From Schizochytrium sp. TIO01 (taxonomy: Eukaryota > Sar > Bigyra > Thraustochytrida > Thraustochytriidae): DNA of 64,000 nt. The notes under the pieces were generated by a model. The model made no database searches, was not told the origin of the DNA, and was given only the letters and a program-made list of their open reading frames with translations. The DNA lies in assembly GCA_004764695.1 (NCBI GenBank), contig SMSO01000014.1:6438029-6502028 (forward strand), written 5' to 3'. Every line of letters starts with the position of its first letter. Within the stretch, counting starts at the first letter, position 1. Below, piece after piece: positions 31,632 to 43,088 of the stretch. Position numbers and translations under genes: made by a program.

Positions 31632-33110
31632 CTTGATTGAATAAGTATCAACGATCAAGAAGCGATTGCGCTGTTAGAGGAGTTGGGTTGTGTTGTTGTT
31701 ATTGTTGAAGTTGTTGAAAGTAGAGCCGTCGAACTGGTCGCAAGGACGAGAACGAAGGAACAGAAAGTAGAAGAGTGGAAGAAGAGAATGCGACGACGCG
31801 CCTTCTCCAGTCAAAAAAAAGTAGTCGAGGACGCGGGTCCGAACGACTACGTACACGAATCACACAAAGGTCGCGAGGCGAACCTGAATCGCAAAAGGAC
31901 CGAGTGGGAAGTCGTGCAAGTCTCTTCGGCAAGCTAGCAGTTCAAAGCGAAACGAGGCCGGCCACGCTCGCTCGCTCTCTATCGTAGGCAAAAAAGCCTC
32001 CCGGTTCGGGGTCTGCGGCGCTGCTGCCTGGAGATTGCCTCCACTGCCTCCAGGTACCACTGGCCCACACCTCTTCTGTATGCTTCACTGCTCCACAGCT
32101 CTATACTTTGCCCGCAGCTTTCCTCTTACGGTTGAAAACTATATTTGTGAGGAATACTAGAAGGTGCCTCTGCTGCTGGGAACATGCATTGCCCGCAGTT
32201 GCTGCAGTGGGAGTTAAGCTAGGATATCCTTGTTGCCCGGTGCGTTGATACTATGCTGTTAATATGGCGATAACACCACATGTTGATCGGTGGCTGCGAG
32301 CGCCTTTCTTTGGCTCCCTCACAAGCGCTACTTTTATTCTCTTTTTTTGCCGCTTTTCCATCTCATTCATCTAAAAAGGCTCTTGTTTTTGTTTGTTTTT
32401 TAAAGTTATTACCATATTAATATTTTTTAATGAAAATACTTTCCATTTTGAATTGAAGAAAGATAAAGAAAGAAAGATACACACATACATCCATATATGT
32501 CGAAGAAGTACCATTTGTGAGAAAATCAATCGACCAATCGATCAATACTAAATCACTAATAAAATAACAAAATAAAAAGGGTTCTTTCTGAAAAGAGACA
32601 AAAAAAAAAAAAATTAAAAATGTTAATGAGTTGAAAAATGTAATGCGCTGCCGCAAATGAGACGTACTTCTTCTTCTTCTTCTTCTCCTTAGTATTATTA
32701 TCAGTCGGGTCTGAGCGAGTGATCGATCGATCGATCGAGTGAGTGAGTGAGTGAGTGAGCGAGCGAGCGGAGCTGTTTCTGGCAACGCTGCACAGCTCTC
32801 CTCAAGTTCCTCCCCCCCTTTCGGCTGCCTCTCCACCAGCCTGGAAGAGGTTTGGTTTAGTTCGAGGGGGAAGGAAGAAGGAAGGCCATTTGTCGTGGGT
32901 ACTGCTGCTGCAAATAAAGACCTTTCTGTCTATACATAGATAGGCTTTAACCCAGAATAATATTTATTTTTATTTTTCTTTTTCTTTTTCTTTTTCTTTT
33001 GTTTCTTTCATCAAGAATGTATCTATCTATCTATGCATAATATGTACGAATCATTCACGCCTCTTATTTATTACTTGAGCAGAGCGGAATACTTTGTCAA
33101 CAAAACAGAT
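31632..33110. other. CPS promoter region and AT-rich repeats
   Basis: Upstream region of the CPS gene, with a GTT-rich stretch just before the ATG. Further right are poly-A/T runs and the CTT/GATC/GAGT cluster. No supported gene. Confidence 0.45.
32666..32760. repeat. Cluster of CTT, GATC and GAGT short arrays
   Basis: (CTT)n at about 32666-32686, (GATC)n at about 32722-32737 and (GAGT/GAGC)n to 32766, within 100 bases of each other. Confidence 0.8.
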
Positions 33111-33111
33111 G

Positions 33112-33406
33112 GAGAGCATCCAATGCTGTGATCGACGGCTCCAGCCATCGAAAGCGTGGCGGATAGGCGGCGATCCTTGCCAGGCAGAGGAAGTCGATGC
33201 TGCGTGGTAGAGAGCTAGCTAGCTGGCTGCGTCTCTTCTGCGTTGCGAGTCGAGTCTTGAAGCACCACCTCGATCCACTCAGAAGGTCGCCAATCTTGAG
33301 CCCTCCTCCGCTGTTCCTGTTAATTCCTTACTTACTTAATTGATTGATTGATTGTTGATAAATAAATAAATTAATTAATTAATTAATTGATCGATTAATC
33401 AATCAA

Positions 33407-33448
<42 letters not shown>

Positions 33449-34000
33449 GGATGGATGAATGAATCTCCTTCCTTCCTCGCAGAAGGCACCAACCATCATC
33501 ATCGCCAACATAATACATCGCCGTCATCGCCACCATCCTCGACCAAGCCAGACAAAGCGTACGAAGCAGAGCTCAGCACACAACTAACCTCTGCTCTGAC
33601 AGACGGCCAAAAGCAGCGCCACAGACAAATCCTTCGTTGCACATGGCTTTGTAGATATCGATGCGCTGTCTTCTCTTTGCATTACATTGCATTACATTGC
33701 ATTACATTGCACTGCATTATATTGCATTACATTGCATTACATTGCATTACATTGCATTACATTGCATTACATTTTCATTCTTTGGAGGAGATGGCCATCG
33801 AAGGGTTTGAGCGAAAGATAGAAATGGCTGTGGATCGAAGATCGTGTCCAAGGGGAGGAGAGCCTGAACTGACTCGTTCCTCCTCCATTCGCAGCGCCGT
33901 GACGCCCCTCTGTCTCTTCTTCACTCGCTCGTCTCCGTCGTCATCGATTACTCTCTCGACGAATCTGTCTGTCCACGAAATCATTGCAATGAGTGAGTGA
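33112..34000 (+). CDS. Candidate spliced gene with a decamer-minisatellite intron, unknown function
   Basis: The 3' part is best supported. Exon 33483-33650 follows an excellent acceptor (TCCTTCCTTCCTCGCAG) and reads as Ser/Pro-rich, then helical, protein (TKPDKAYEAELSTQLTSAL); it ends at CTTT/GTAGAT. Exon 33804-34000 keeps phase and ends at TGA (FERKIEMAVDRRSCPRGGEP). The intron between them holds the GCATTACATT minisatellite, and the intron before the first holds a TTAC array. A possible first exon starts with ATG at 33112 (MESIQCCDRRLQPSKAW), but the phase into 33483 is not resolved. No family recognised. The unspliced frame is also open, as at 13729-14649. Confidence 0.3.
33408..33448. 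repeat. (TTAC)n microsatellite
   Basis: About ten units; the same motif as the large array at 13.8-14.1 kb. Confidence 0.9.
33679..33770. repeat. 10-bp minisatellite, unit GCATTACATT
   Basis: About nine tandem copies with one degenerate copy (GCACTGCATTATATT region). The period is exactly ten bases. Confidence 0.92.
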
Positions 34001-34733
34001 CTTATAACGAAGGTTGGTAATGAATGAATGAATGAATGAATAATTGAACAATATTGTTTCCCTCTCTTTTTCTTTTTCTTTTTCTTTCTTTCTTTCTTTT
34101 TTTTATTTGGTTTTCGTCTGTTTACCTGTTATGATTGGCGCTTTCATTCGTGAAAAGAAAAAAACACTGCTCTAATGTGAGGACCCACTGCTAGCTGGTC
34201 GCCTATTAGATACGCTACCCCTGCGAATCGTTGGTCTTCAAGTTCGCTTCTTTTGGTTTCTGTTCAACTTGGAATTGATTTATGACTAATTTATGACGGT
34301 AATACGGACTATGGACTCTCTTTTTTCTTTTTTCTTTCTTTTTTCTTTCTTTCTTCGGTTTCGTTACTTTGTAAATGTTCACATTCGCAACAGTACTATT
34401 TACTTTTCTTTCAAGATGAAAGAAAGCCGCTAACCCCGCTACCCTTATCCTGTAGGACTCCAGTTTTCATGCTGTCATCTCCCCACTGTATCTCCTCTCC
34501 CTTTCTTTCAGCTGTTATGTGTGTAGTAGAAGGATCTTTCCGCATTGGTTTGTTCTTTCACCTGAGTAGAAGAAGGACATTGAATGCAGAAGGCGGTCGA
34601 TGCTTTACTCTTTCTGGTCTTTCTGGTGTTGTTGACGCGCTTCAGTTTACTCTGCAATCGACGTGTCTTTGTGTATAAGAGAGAAAGAAAAGAAAAGAAA
34701 AGAAAAGGAAAGGAAAAAAGATAGAAAAAAGAT

Positions 34734-34803
<70 letters not shown>

Positions 34804-37800
34804 GCCTTCGTCGTTAACATTTCTTTTCTTCTTTTTCTTTCTTCTTTTGCTTTCTTTTACTTTCCTTTAAACAAACAAAAATAAACAAACAAAAGTGAAC
34901 AATGAGGAGACGACGGTCGAAGATCATCGCGCTCCGCCTCTTGTCTTCTCCAATACGCAGTCAGAGCCGCGCCCCTGACCGGTCCAGCTGGCGGCCGGCT
35001 CGGCAGCCCGAGAGGCCCGCGCGGGCCCGAGGCCCCCGCCTCTCCGGCTGCTCTTGCGGCTGGGGAGGAGGCCCGATAGTCTTGATCCGCCGATCGATTG
35101 ACTCATCGATTGATCGATTCATTGATCCATCCATTCTCTCGAGGAAGCGACGGGGGTAGTTTGGGAGTCTTTGGTTAAAGCAACTCTTTCTGCTTTTATT
35201 TTCGTTTATATGTTTATTTAGTTATTTGTTTAAAAGAAATCAAAGCGAGTAAGAACGTGTTTTCATTGAAGGAGTTGAACAGTGTATCTTTTTGGACAGG
35301 GAGGAGAATAAGTGACTATCTTTCTTTCTTTCTAGTATGTATGTATGTATGGATCGATCGATCGATCTTCTCAATTTGGTTTCCGTCATTCGCTCGTTCG
35401 TACGTACCATAGTGCCTAATTTTCAAAGTTGGGTTGAAGATCGATCAGATTTCGTAAGAGGTTCCATTTAATTCTTCTTGTCAGGTTTTTGTGCTGTTTT
35501 CATGTATTTTGTTTTGTTTTTTGCAGAGCTTTGTTTGTTGGGTAACTTTCAACTACTTTTGAAAACAAGAGGAAACAGATCACCAGAATTGTACTACGGC
35601 GTGTCCTAGCGTTTACGATAGAGGGGTCTATAAGACCGACGTTCTAAGAAGTTGAAGATTCTTTCGCATTTTCCCCCTTTCTTCCTGTTCTTCTTTCTTT
35701 CTGCGCTCTGTTGTTGCACAGAGCGAGCTGCTCCACCTCAAACCACGTAAGTCACCGACGTGCGCGTTGCTGCCTCTGCTCTGGAACTTTCCTCGCTACT
35801 GAAAGATGGCTTTCGCTCGATCTCCAATCTCCACCCAACGAGGCACTTCAATAGGCAGCAGCCATTTTCATTTTCACATTTTCACTCCTCCTTCACATTT
35901 CGTGGTTAAAGTTTTCATCGATATAAATGTTATTATATCGCTGCTTTAACCACGAAAAGAAAGATAGAAATTCGCAGTGCCTGCAAGAATTGAAGGAATC
36001 GATCGGGAAAGACCCTAGCTCGAGGCCTTCTAGATGTATGTATGCATTCATTGCAGGCAGAAGAAGAAACAGCTCAGCAGCACAGTTTCCTGAGGTGGTT
36101 AGGCCCCCTTTTTCATAAAATTGAGCTTCCTTTACCAACCAAAACAACTTGGAATGAAAATAAAAAGCAAAACAAAAAGTACTTGCTGGTACTATCTATC
36201 CATATTCTTTTCGTAAGGAATGCAGGCCCCTACTAGCATAAAACCTAACAGTTGTCCGGCTTGAGTAAGAAGGAGAATGAATGGCTGTGCTCAAGATATA
36301 GGGACGCAAGGGAGGCGTCTTTGTAGATGGAAGCTGGAGAGAATGGGAACTGCTGGAACAGGAATCTTTGGGAAATGGGCCAGCAGGCCTGTGGCATAGG
36401 TAGTTTTCGATCGTAGTAGGCTGAGAATGAGACGATGATGGATATCATGGGGGTTGGGCAATGATAGAGTGTGTGCGCTGTGTTATTGCGGTCTGCGATG
36501 CTAGAAGAGAGCTGCAAAACGACTGTAAAACAGTGGTTTTTGAGAAAGAAAAGGGGGGAAAAGAGGTAAAACCTGAGACCTCAACAAATGATTCTGAAGA
36601 TTCTAGCTTACTCTTGAAGATAAGGCCGTTGGAGAAATGAATCTTCTTACCTAGGAATAATATGTGTAGTCTGGCAAGATTTAGGTAAAGAAAGAATGAA
36701 ACTAAAGATTCTTTTATATTCTTAGAATTTACATGCAGAACCCTGAAAGATTTCCTAAACTTGCGCGCGGACATTTCTGCCCAAGCTTGAATTTCAAGTG
36801 AACATAAGCTGTTCGAGCCTAACTTCTAAATAAAATAGACTCACAAAGAAAGTAAATGATATGATGCCACAAGCTTCAATAAATATTGGAATGAAATGTA
36901 GCTTGACTTGGCGTTTTCTCCTTTAGTCTGCACATCATCCATTTTCTTTTGTTTAAGGAAATAATAGCCTTCAGCAATTCGAAGAGCAGTTGTTCCTTAC
37001 CCCATTTGATTTGTCATAAACCTATGCTATTGTAATACAAGGAGGTCCTTGATTTTGTTTAATGAAAGGAAGCCAAGTAAAGTCACCACAAGCTTTCCTC
37101 CTTCGCCAGCATTAGGAAGATGATGTGGCATTAAGATAAATATTCTGCCGCTCTCGATGAAACTATCACCAAATCGTCTTTTAAGACGTATTTGACTTCT
37201 CATTGCTGAGAGGCTGGCTCAAAATCGCGAAAATTCCCGCAACGATACTTCAAATCCAGGACTCCGTTAGTTCTGAGTCTTCTGACACTCACTGAAGTTA
37301 CAGGTGGTCGTTTAGTAAGTACAGAGAAGAAAAGCTCAGAACTGAAAAGTATTCTGCGAACTCCAAATCATCTGTTTTGTTAAGATAGATGAACTTACGA
37401 GAGAATGATGCAGAAACTATTTCCATAGTCAATCTCAGGAACCGGAGAGCTAGCAATGAACCTAAACTCCAGGACTGCTCAGACTTCCGAAATGATCTCT
37501 GCAGGTTTTTCTTGAGGTAGAAAGAGTAGTCTTGACAGCACAATAGTCAGTCAGACCTCCCAAAGCTCCGAGCTTGTGCTTTAGACACTCATTTGCTTAT
37601 CAGCTCACTCAGGAGATGCCGAGCATTTTAATTGTATGCCTCTGGAGTTTCCTCTGGCAACTTATGCAATCGCCCAAATCCCATCCCACTCCACCAAATG
37701 TAGTTAATTACCTAGTCGGTCGAACTTTGCTGGCCAGCAATGCAAACGAATGCAAGCCTGTAGTGCATGAAAAGAATTAAAGTGTTTTTTCTCATAAAGG

Positions 37801-38112
37801 GTAAAAACCATCAAAATTACTCTCAGCATTCACGACGAATTTCTTCGGAACAGACCTCTTGTGAAATAACCGCAGAAGCCTGAGGAAGCTTGCTTCTCGA
37901 CCCCCGGCTGTAGAAGAGATTACACGGCCATCATTACGACATAGAACCAAACCACTACCACCCTAGTCGCTGTGCTGCATCCCCCATTGGCACATTGCGT
38001 AGCACTGCGCTCACTAGCAGAGCTGCTACGTTTCATGCGGTGAGTGAGGACCTGATCATCGACATCAACCTCGCTTCCACGTAACGATACTTTAGGTTAC
38101 GAGAACAGCAAG
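34001..38112. other. Microsatellite-rich DNA without a supported gene
   Basis: Holds GAAT, CTTT, GAAA, GTAT and GATC arrays and a very GC-rich patch at about 34960-35060 that is open in several frames. A minus-strand ATG frame of 109 codons at 36445-36774 has no family signal. 36.8-38.0 kb is plain AT-rich DNA. Confidence 0.4.
34680..34802. repeat. (GAAA)n microsatellite
   Basis: GAAAA units grading into about 16 perfect GAAA units (34736-34802). Confidence 0.92.
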
Positions 38113-38810
38113 TCAGCGAGGAACGATCTTGACAAGTTCTTCGGGTGGCAACAACGTCCAGCAAGGACTAATTGAGCACCGTGAGCGAGCGAGCACTTGG
38201 AGGCTCTCTCCGCAGAGATCAGGCACAAGCAGTTTGCGCACCGCCCATCCATGTGTTAAAGGCAACGCGTTAGTTTGGTGGTCTCGAGCAACAAAACCAA
38301 AGCCTGTAGTGCCACACCCTCTGCAAGGAAGCAGGTAATAAAGAAGTCATCGAAGTCGTCAAAGTATCTCCTAACTCCTCCTACCTACCTGCCTACCTTG
38401 GAGGAGGCTTCAGGAGTCTGAACAAGTGAAGCAAACACAGCGTGAGTGACAATTCTTACCCCAAACGCTAAACGCCAAGTGGCGCTGCGATTGCATAGTT
38501 TCGGCGAACGGCGACCGGCGAGGTCATCTTCTGCCAAGTGTCTCTTTTGATCCAACCAATATCCGTCCTCTACAAACAACGCGTAGTCCTGCTCCAGTGT
38601 AGTGCCCACCTATTGTAAGGCAGGCAATTGCAATTGTCGCCGACATTAGTGTGAATGAATGAGTGAATGAATGAATGAAGGCTCAGCTTTCGTGAAAGGG
38701 AACGGCAGCGTACGTAGGCAGGAAGGAAGCTACCTAGAGCCTGCTACCATTCCACCTACCTGGTATCGCCACTGATTTGCTTTGCTCTGCAGATTGGAGC
38801 CTGGATTCAT
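38113..38810 (-). CDS. Candidate four-exon gene, 145 residues, unknown function
   Basis: Proposed exons in minus order: 38810-38760 (ATG, 17 codons), 38609-38460 (50 codons), 38417-38389 and 38320-38113 (ending TGA). They sum to 438 bases, exactly 146 codons. Donors are close to consensus (CCAG/GTAGGT, GGG/GTAAGA, GCAG/GTAGGT), and the last three acceptors are TTACAATAG, ACTTGTTCAG and TTCCTTGCAG. Introns are 150, 42 and 68 bases; the first contains a GAAT array. The second exon reads as a well-mixed, folded-type sequence (QDYALFVEDGYWLDQKRHL), and the last as amphipathic (HGWAVRKLLVPDLCGESLQV). No family recognised. The opposite strand is also open in part, so transcript data are needed; the splice-site quality makes this one of the two best spliced models here. 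Confidence 0.4.
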
Positions 38811-38865
38811 GACGATCACCACATCGGGTTAGGCTGCATGTAGTCGCCTTCGCCACGCCAAGAGT

Positions 38866-38931
38866 GAATAAATGAATGAGTAAATAAATGAATGAATGAA
38901 TGAATGAATGAATGAATGAATAAACAAATGC
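38866..38931. repeat. (GAAT)n microsatellite
   Basis: About 12 units, partly interrupted by AAAT. Confidence 0.9.
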
Positions 38932-39795
38932 CTCGAAGCCAATCTAATTAGGTGGCAGTCAGCAGCAGCGGAAGCGAAGGCGAAAGCGAAAGCAAGGTGG
39001 TCGATCTCATTGCCAGTGGAGCAGGTTCGTTCTCGAGAGCACCATTGTGGTTTATTAGTTTATTAGTGCTTTCCTCGTCTCTGGTGCTAAAGAAATCAGT
39101 GCCACTGCAACTAGATGGTGGTAGCCAGCAAGCTAGCAAAGCAAGCAAGCTCTCGAAACTCCAGGCAGTGGTTGCAGTAGTAGCTGAGCAGGTATTTTGG
39201 TCCTCTCTGTAAGCCCTGGCCCAGTTCAGATTCTTGACCTCCACGATGTCGTCAAGTTAATGCAAGTTTCTTTGTTTTCTTGATGTGGTTTCAAGATGCC
39301 AGTGAGTCAGTGAGTGAGTGAGTGACCTTTGCAGTCGAGAGAAAGACAGCAGTTTTGGAATTAAACGGAGTGTCTCTGTTTTCCTACAGAGTAATTCTGA
39401 ATTGAATGAAATACTTTTTAATTAAAGAGTTTTTGATAATCATCTAAAATAAATTAATAAATGTATAACAAGAAGAATAATACGAGTCATACAACTGTAA
39501 AAGGATGGCAGGCAGGCTAAAGCTTTTTTCTTGTCTTCGAGTAGAATTGATGTGATTTTATTTTTATAATTAAAATAATCATCAATTAAAATTGCCACGT
39601 TTACACGATAAAGGAGTGAGTGCAATCGCTCGCTTTGCTTCAACATCTCTGTAGTATTGCGCAGCACATTCCCCGTCGTTTCTCCACGACCCACTGCGCG
39701 AAGATGGATCAGCGGCTGCTTGAAGCCCTCTGTTCACGACCTTTGTCGGTGCCTAGTGTTAGTGTGAGTTTGTGAGCGTGCGAGCGAGTGAGCGA

Positions 39796-39824
39796 CGAAG
39801 AAGAAGAAGAAGAAGAAGAAGAAG
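39796..39824. repeat. (GAA)n microsatellite
   Basis: About nine units; a second GAA array of similar size lies at 40198-40231. Confidence 0.9.
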
Positions 39825-40269
39825 TCATTGAATGAGGCAAACCGAACGAGGTCGAGTTGGTTCTCAAGACCTTGCGCTTCTCAACGAAGGCGAGCAGAAG
39901 CCAGAAACGCGAGACAGCTTATCGACAGAGATAATCGACGAACTCTTGACAACTTGGGATTTGAGCATCGATGAAAACACGGAGTCAGGAGTCAGCAGGA
40001 AGTACCTACTAAGCCTCTTCCTTCTTGTAATGAATGAGTGAATGAATGAATGAGTGTATGAGTGAATTGGCCAATGCTTTTGCACAGCACTCGGGTCAAA
40101 CGAGCTCACTGTCATTCACGATCGCAAGAACCGCTGTGAATTCGAGTCCGAGGCTAAGATATCCTGAGGGTTGTTTGCCCTCACCGAGGCCAAACTGAGA
40201 AGAAGAAGAAGAAGAAGAAGAAGAAGAAGAAAAAGGACCCTTCTGTTCGAAGATTGGCCAGATTGATTT

Positions 40270-40970
40270 CATTTCTTTCTTGAGCTGTCCACACGCACAC
40301 GGGCTGGAAGGACTTCAAGACCGAGCACCTCTTCTTCGTCCATTCGGACATCATCGTCCACGATCTCGAGTTCTTCGGCGGCAATGCTTCGTTGAACGGA
40401 TGGAGACAGCGTCTGTGATGCCAAAGGCACCAAACGTAAATGGGCGCATCGGCGACCATCTCGAACACCGCGATGACCGCGATGGCCGTGAAGAACCACG
40501 AAAGCCCAAGCTTACAGGGAGCGAAGTCACACTCCTGCAGGAGCGCTCCCGAGAGAGAGCCCGCTCCAGGCCCTCGAGAACCTCGGGCAGCCAGCCATTG
40601 ATGCGACCTGCGCGAACGCCTTCAAGCTGGCCATCTAGCTGGTGCCGCTCTGGAGAGAGCCCAAGATGAGCTCCACGGCGGTGAACGAAGCCGAGGTTGC
40701 AGAGCGAGCGCAAGCCAACCGTGGCATCCTTGGATTCATCGCGGTCGCCGATGATACTCGGCGGCGATGGTCGTGCCTGATCGAAGAGGACCAGCTGGGC
40801 ATCCTGGCAGCGCGGGCTCCTTGGCCTGCGCATGCCCGGATGTGCCATGAACGCCCTCGCCGCCTCGAGAGAGCAGCTCGAGTCGTGGTCATTCATTGCC
40901 TCTGCGTAGAGCACCGCCAGATTCATGTCGTCGTGGGTTTAGAGCGGTGCATGAATGAATGCGAATGAAC
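40270..40970 (-). other. GC-rich island with membrane-protein-like readings in shifting frames
   Basis: About 700 bases, clearly GC-richer than the surroundings. On the minus strand one frame gives a convincing membrane helix (WFFTAIAVIAVFEMVADAP, about 40488-40430), and another continues just downstream with an acidic tail (VQRSIAAEELEIVDDDVRMD) to a stop near 40269. Upstream, a 191-codon open stretch reaches back to 40926. The frame changes suggest either several very short introns or a decayed gene. No complete model could be built. Confidence 0.25.
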
Positions 40971-41214
40971 GAACGAATGCAATGGACAATCGAATCAGGC
41001 GATGCGAGCGACGAACCAACGAACGAACAGCAGCTTCTTGGGAGGCCTAAGCCCTCGGTCTCTCGTCGAGGAAACCAATAAATCGCACGGAAATAAACCG
41101 CAAGAGCGACCCGGAGAGCCCATAGCTTGGCAGGCGCTCTTCCAAGCTCAGCTCAGGGCTCTTGACGAGATTGCATTACATCCTTCTTCCATGCGTTAGA
41201 TTTGATGCGCCGCG

Positions 41215-41953
41215 ATGACGGAGAGAGATCCTTTACCTATTCCGTCATTGGAGACCGATGGCACCAGCCGGAAACCAACCCCTCCGCCACCTAGCGCAGC
41301 AGCAGCAGCAGTGGCATCGGCATCGGCATCGTCAGCAGCAGCAGCAGCAGCAGCAGCAGAGGTGGCTCGAGACGAACGAACTGTCTAAGCTTGGCAGCCA
41401 AGCAAAAGAATGCCTGGAGGACGAGGAGGAAGCGCTCGCTGAGCAGGACCGAGCTTGCGGAAGGACCTGAATTTCCCTTCGAATACCATTCGTTCCGTGT
41501 AGTGGAAGAGCAGTATCTGCGTAGGTATTTATTTATAGTTGATGACCCAAACTAAACCAGTCATGACATTTATTTACTTTGTGTTCATCATAAAAACCGC
41601 CTTTCTTATTTAGTTTTTTTTTTTTTTTTTAATAGTTTTAATTGCTTCTTTTAACTAACAACTAATTTTACTTTTTCTTAATTAAAACTATTTAATTGAA
41701 AAAAAAAAATTAAAAAAAGAGAGATGTAGAGTTTTACTTCGATTTTCTGCTTTTGGCCAACACATTGGAATCAAAATCATCGTTCACGGCGTGGCAGAGC
41801 GAGGAGCGAGTGGCGGCGACGTGCAGATCGATAGATAGATAGATAGATAGATAGATATAAACAAATATGGCTTGCCGACTGCAGTTGCTATCACGGGGCT
41901 GCGAGGGAGCCTGCGAGGGAACGAATGACCTGAGCGAGCGCCATCTCTCTTGA
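41215..41953 (+). CDS. Candidate four-exon gene, 93 residues, unknown function
   Basis: Proposed exons 41215-41330, 41447-41520, 41798-41820 and 41885-41953 sum to 282 bases, exactly 94 codons. Exon 1 opens with ATG (MTERDPLPIPSLETDG) and a Pro/Ala-rich stretch. Exon 2 reads TELAEGPEFPFEYHSFRVVE and ends at a good donor (CTGC/GTAGGT). Exon 3 is 23 bases after GTGGCAG. Exon 4 follows GCCGACTGCAG and ends SERHLS at TGA. All phases agree. The introns hold the CAG array, a poly-T tract and the GATA array. Donors of introns 1 (GTCAGC) and 3 (GTGCAG) are weak, so exon borders may differ. No family recognised. Confidence 0.3.
41296..41360. repeat. (CAG)n interrupted by (GGCATC)3
   Basis: Two CAG arrays separated by three hexamers. 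Depending on splicing they would encode poly-Ala or Ala/Ser, or lie partly in an intron. Confidence 0.9.
41828..41858. repeat. (GATA)n microsatellite
   Basis: About seven units, within the third intron of the gene proposed at 41215-41953. Confidence 0.9.
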
Positions 41954-42312
41954 AATTATTGAGGGAGTATGACCTTCTGTGGAGTGAATGTTGCAATTGC
42001 CCATTCTCTTCTCTTCTTCTTATCATATACTAAACAATATAACATGCATGTTCTTTATCTTTCCCTTTTATGATCTTTTCCTCCTTTAAAAAAAATAAGA
42101 GAGATTATACATTTTTAAAATAAAACTAAAAATAAATAACAAATTATAAAATTGTTGTGTTACCTCCAGAGGTCGCATTGCTCGATTTATGAGAAGCCCC
42201 GTTGAAAAAACACAGACTCTGACTGCAAATTGGCCTCGAGCCTCATGTGCGTGTGCCTGTATGTACGAGTCAATGAATGAATGATTGATTGAATGGCAAG
42301 GTAGCTAGCTAG

Positions 42313-42973
42313 CTAGTTGGTTAGCGATGGATCCGACACGTCTTCGGACATGCCCCCGTGTCTCTGTCTTGGAAGCGCAGAGCCGTCGCTACCACCTCCG
42401 TGTCTTGCTTCCTTGAAATGTGCGAGGCTTCCATGTAAATCAATCAAGTCAGCCAAATCAAATCAACCAGATACTCACTCACTGGTTGATTGCCAATGCC
42501 AACAAGGCTAGCTCGTTCCAAAGCAGGTGGAAGCATGCATGCCATGCAAGAAGACACTCACCGCTCCGCCTTGGAGGAACTGTCAATCGTAGCTCAAGAC
42601 GTCGCTCATGGTCTCCAGATTCCACAGCTTGATTGATTGACGGCTATGTTTACAGCGTCCTTGACGAGTTTGATGCTACAAGTGGCCTCTTTCTGAGCCA
42701 GGCGAACTTCTGAATCCCCGAATGTGTCGGCCTTGAAAGTCGTAATGCAATGCGGCCCATGGAATCGTTGGTCCTCCCCGGCAGCTGCAACGCTCGAAGT
42801 GCTACTATATCATTCATTCATGCATGGATTGCATGAACAGCGGCACGTTGAACTGTGGCAGGAGCAAGTAATTTTTGATTGCTGTGGCAGACTGGCTTAT
42901 GACGACAGTCAGTCTGCTGTCAGCAACTGCACGCTCGCCCACGCTCTCCGCCACACGCTCGATTGCACACCGA
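42313..42973 (-). CDS. Candidate spliced gene, five 3' exons, unknown function
   Basis: Exons in minus order: 42973-42839, 42792-42680, 42627-42562, 42511-42483 and 42411-42313. They encode about 146 residues in one phase to a TAG. The last two junctions are strongest (GAGCG/GTGAGT to GGAACGAG; AACCA/GTGAGT to CACATTTCAAG). Readings include VAESVGERAVADSRLTVVI, CITTFKADTFGDSEVRLAQ and a Gly/Ser-rich tail (GGMSEDVSDPSLTN). The introns are 46, 52, 50 and 71 bases. The 5' end is unresolved: an ATG exon at 43461 (MTCSSHGAEFSRQLRRKEG) may begin the gene, with the decamer minisatellite at 43018-43088 in an intron between. Some middle junctions have alternatives. No family recognised. Confidence 0.32.
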
Positions 42974-43017
42974 CTTGGAGAATGGATGAACGAATGAATT
43001 GGTTGAATTGATTGATT

Positions 43018-43088
43018 GATTGCACAAATTGCACAAATTGCACAAATTGCACAAATTGCTCAAATTGCTCAAATTGCACAAATTGCAA
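43018..43088. repeat. 10-bp minisatellite, unit AAATTGCACA
   Basis: About seven copies with an exact ten-base period (two copies read GCTC instead of GCAC). Confidence 0.92.

Larger units (their letters stand above)
38811..40270. other. Repeat-rich DNA without a supported gene
   Basis: GAAT (38866-38931), GTGA (39302-39327) and two GAA arrays (39796-39824, 40198-40231). A plus-strand ATG frame at 39832-40041 (69 codons) has no family signal. Confidence 0.4.

Noticed and set aside
26793-31640. A 1615-codon plus-strand open frame over the CPS gene
   Set aside because: It mirrors the minus-strand CPS gene, starts at TTG, and its existence is explained by the lack of TTA/CTA/TCA codons in a highly biased gene.
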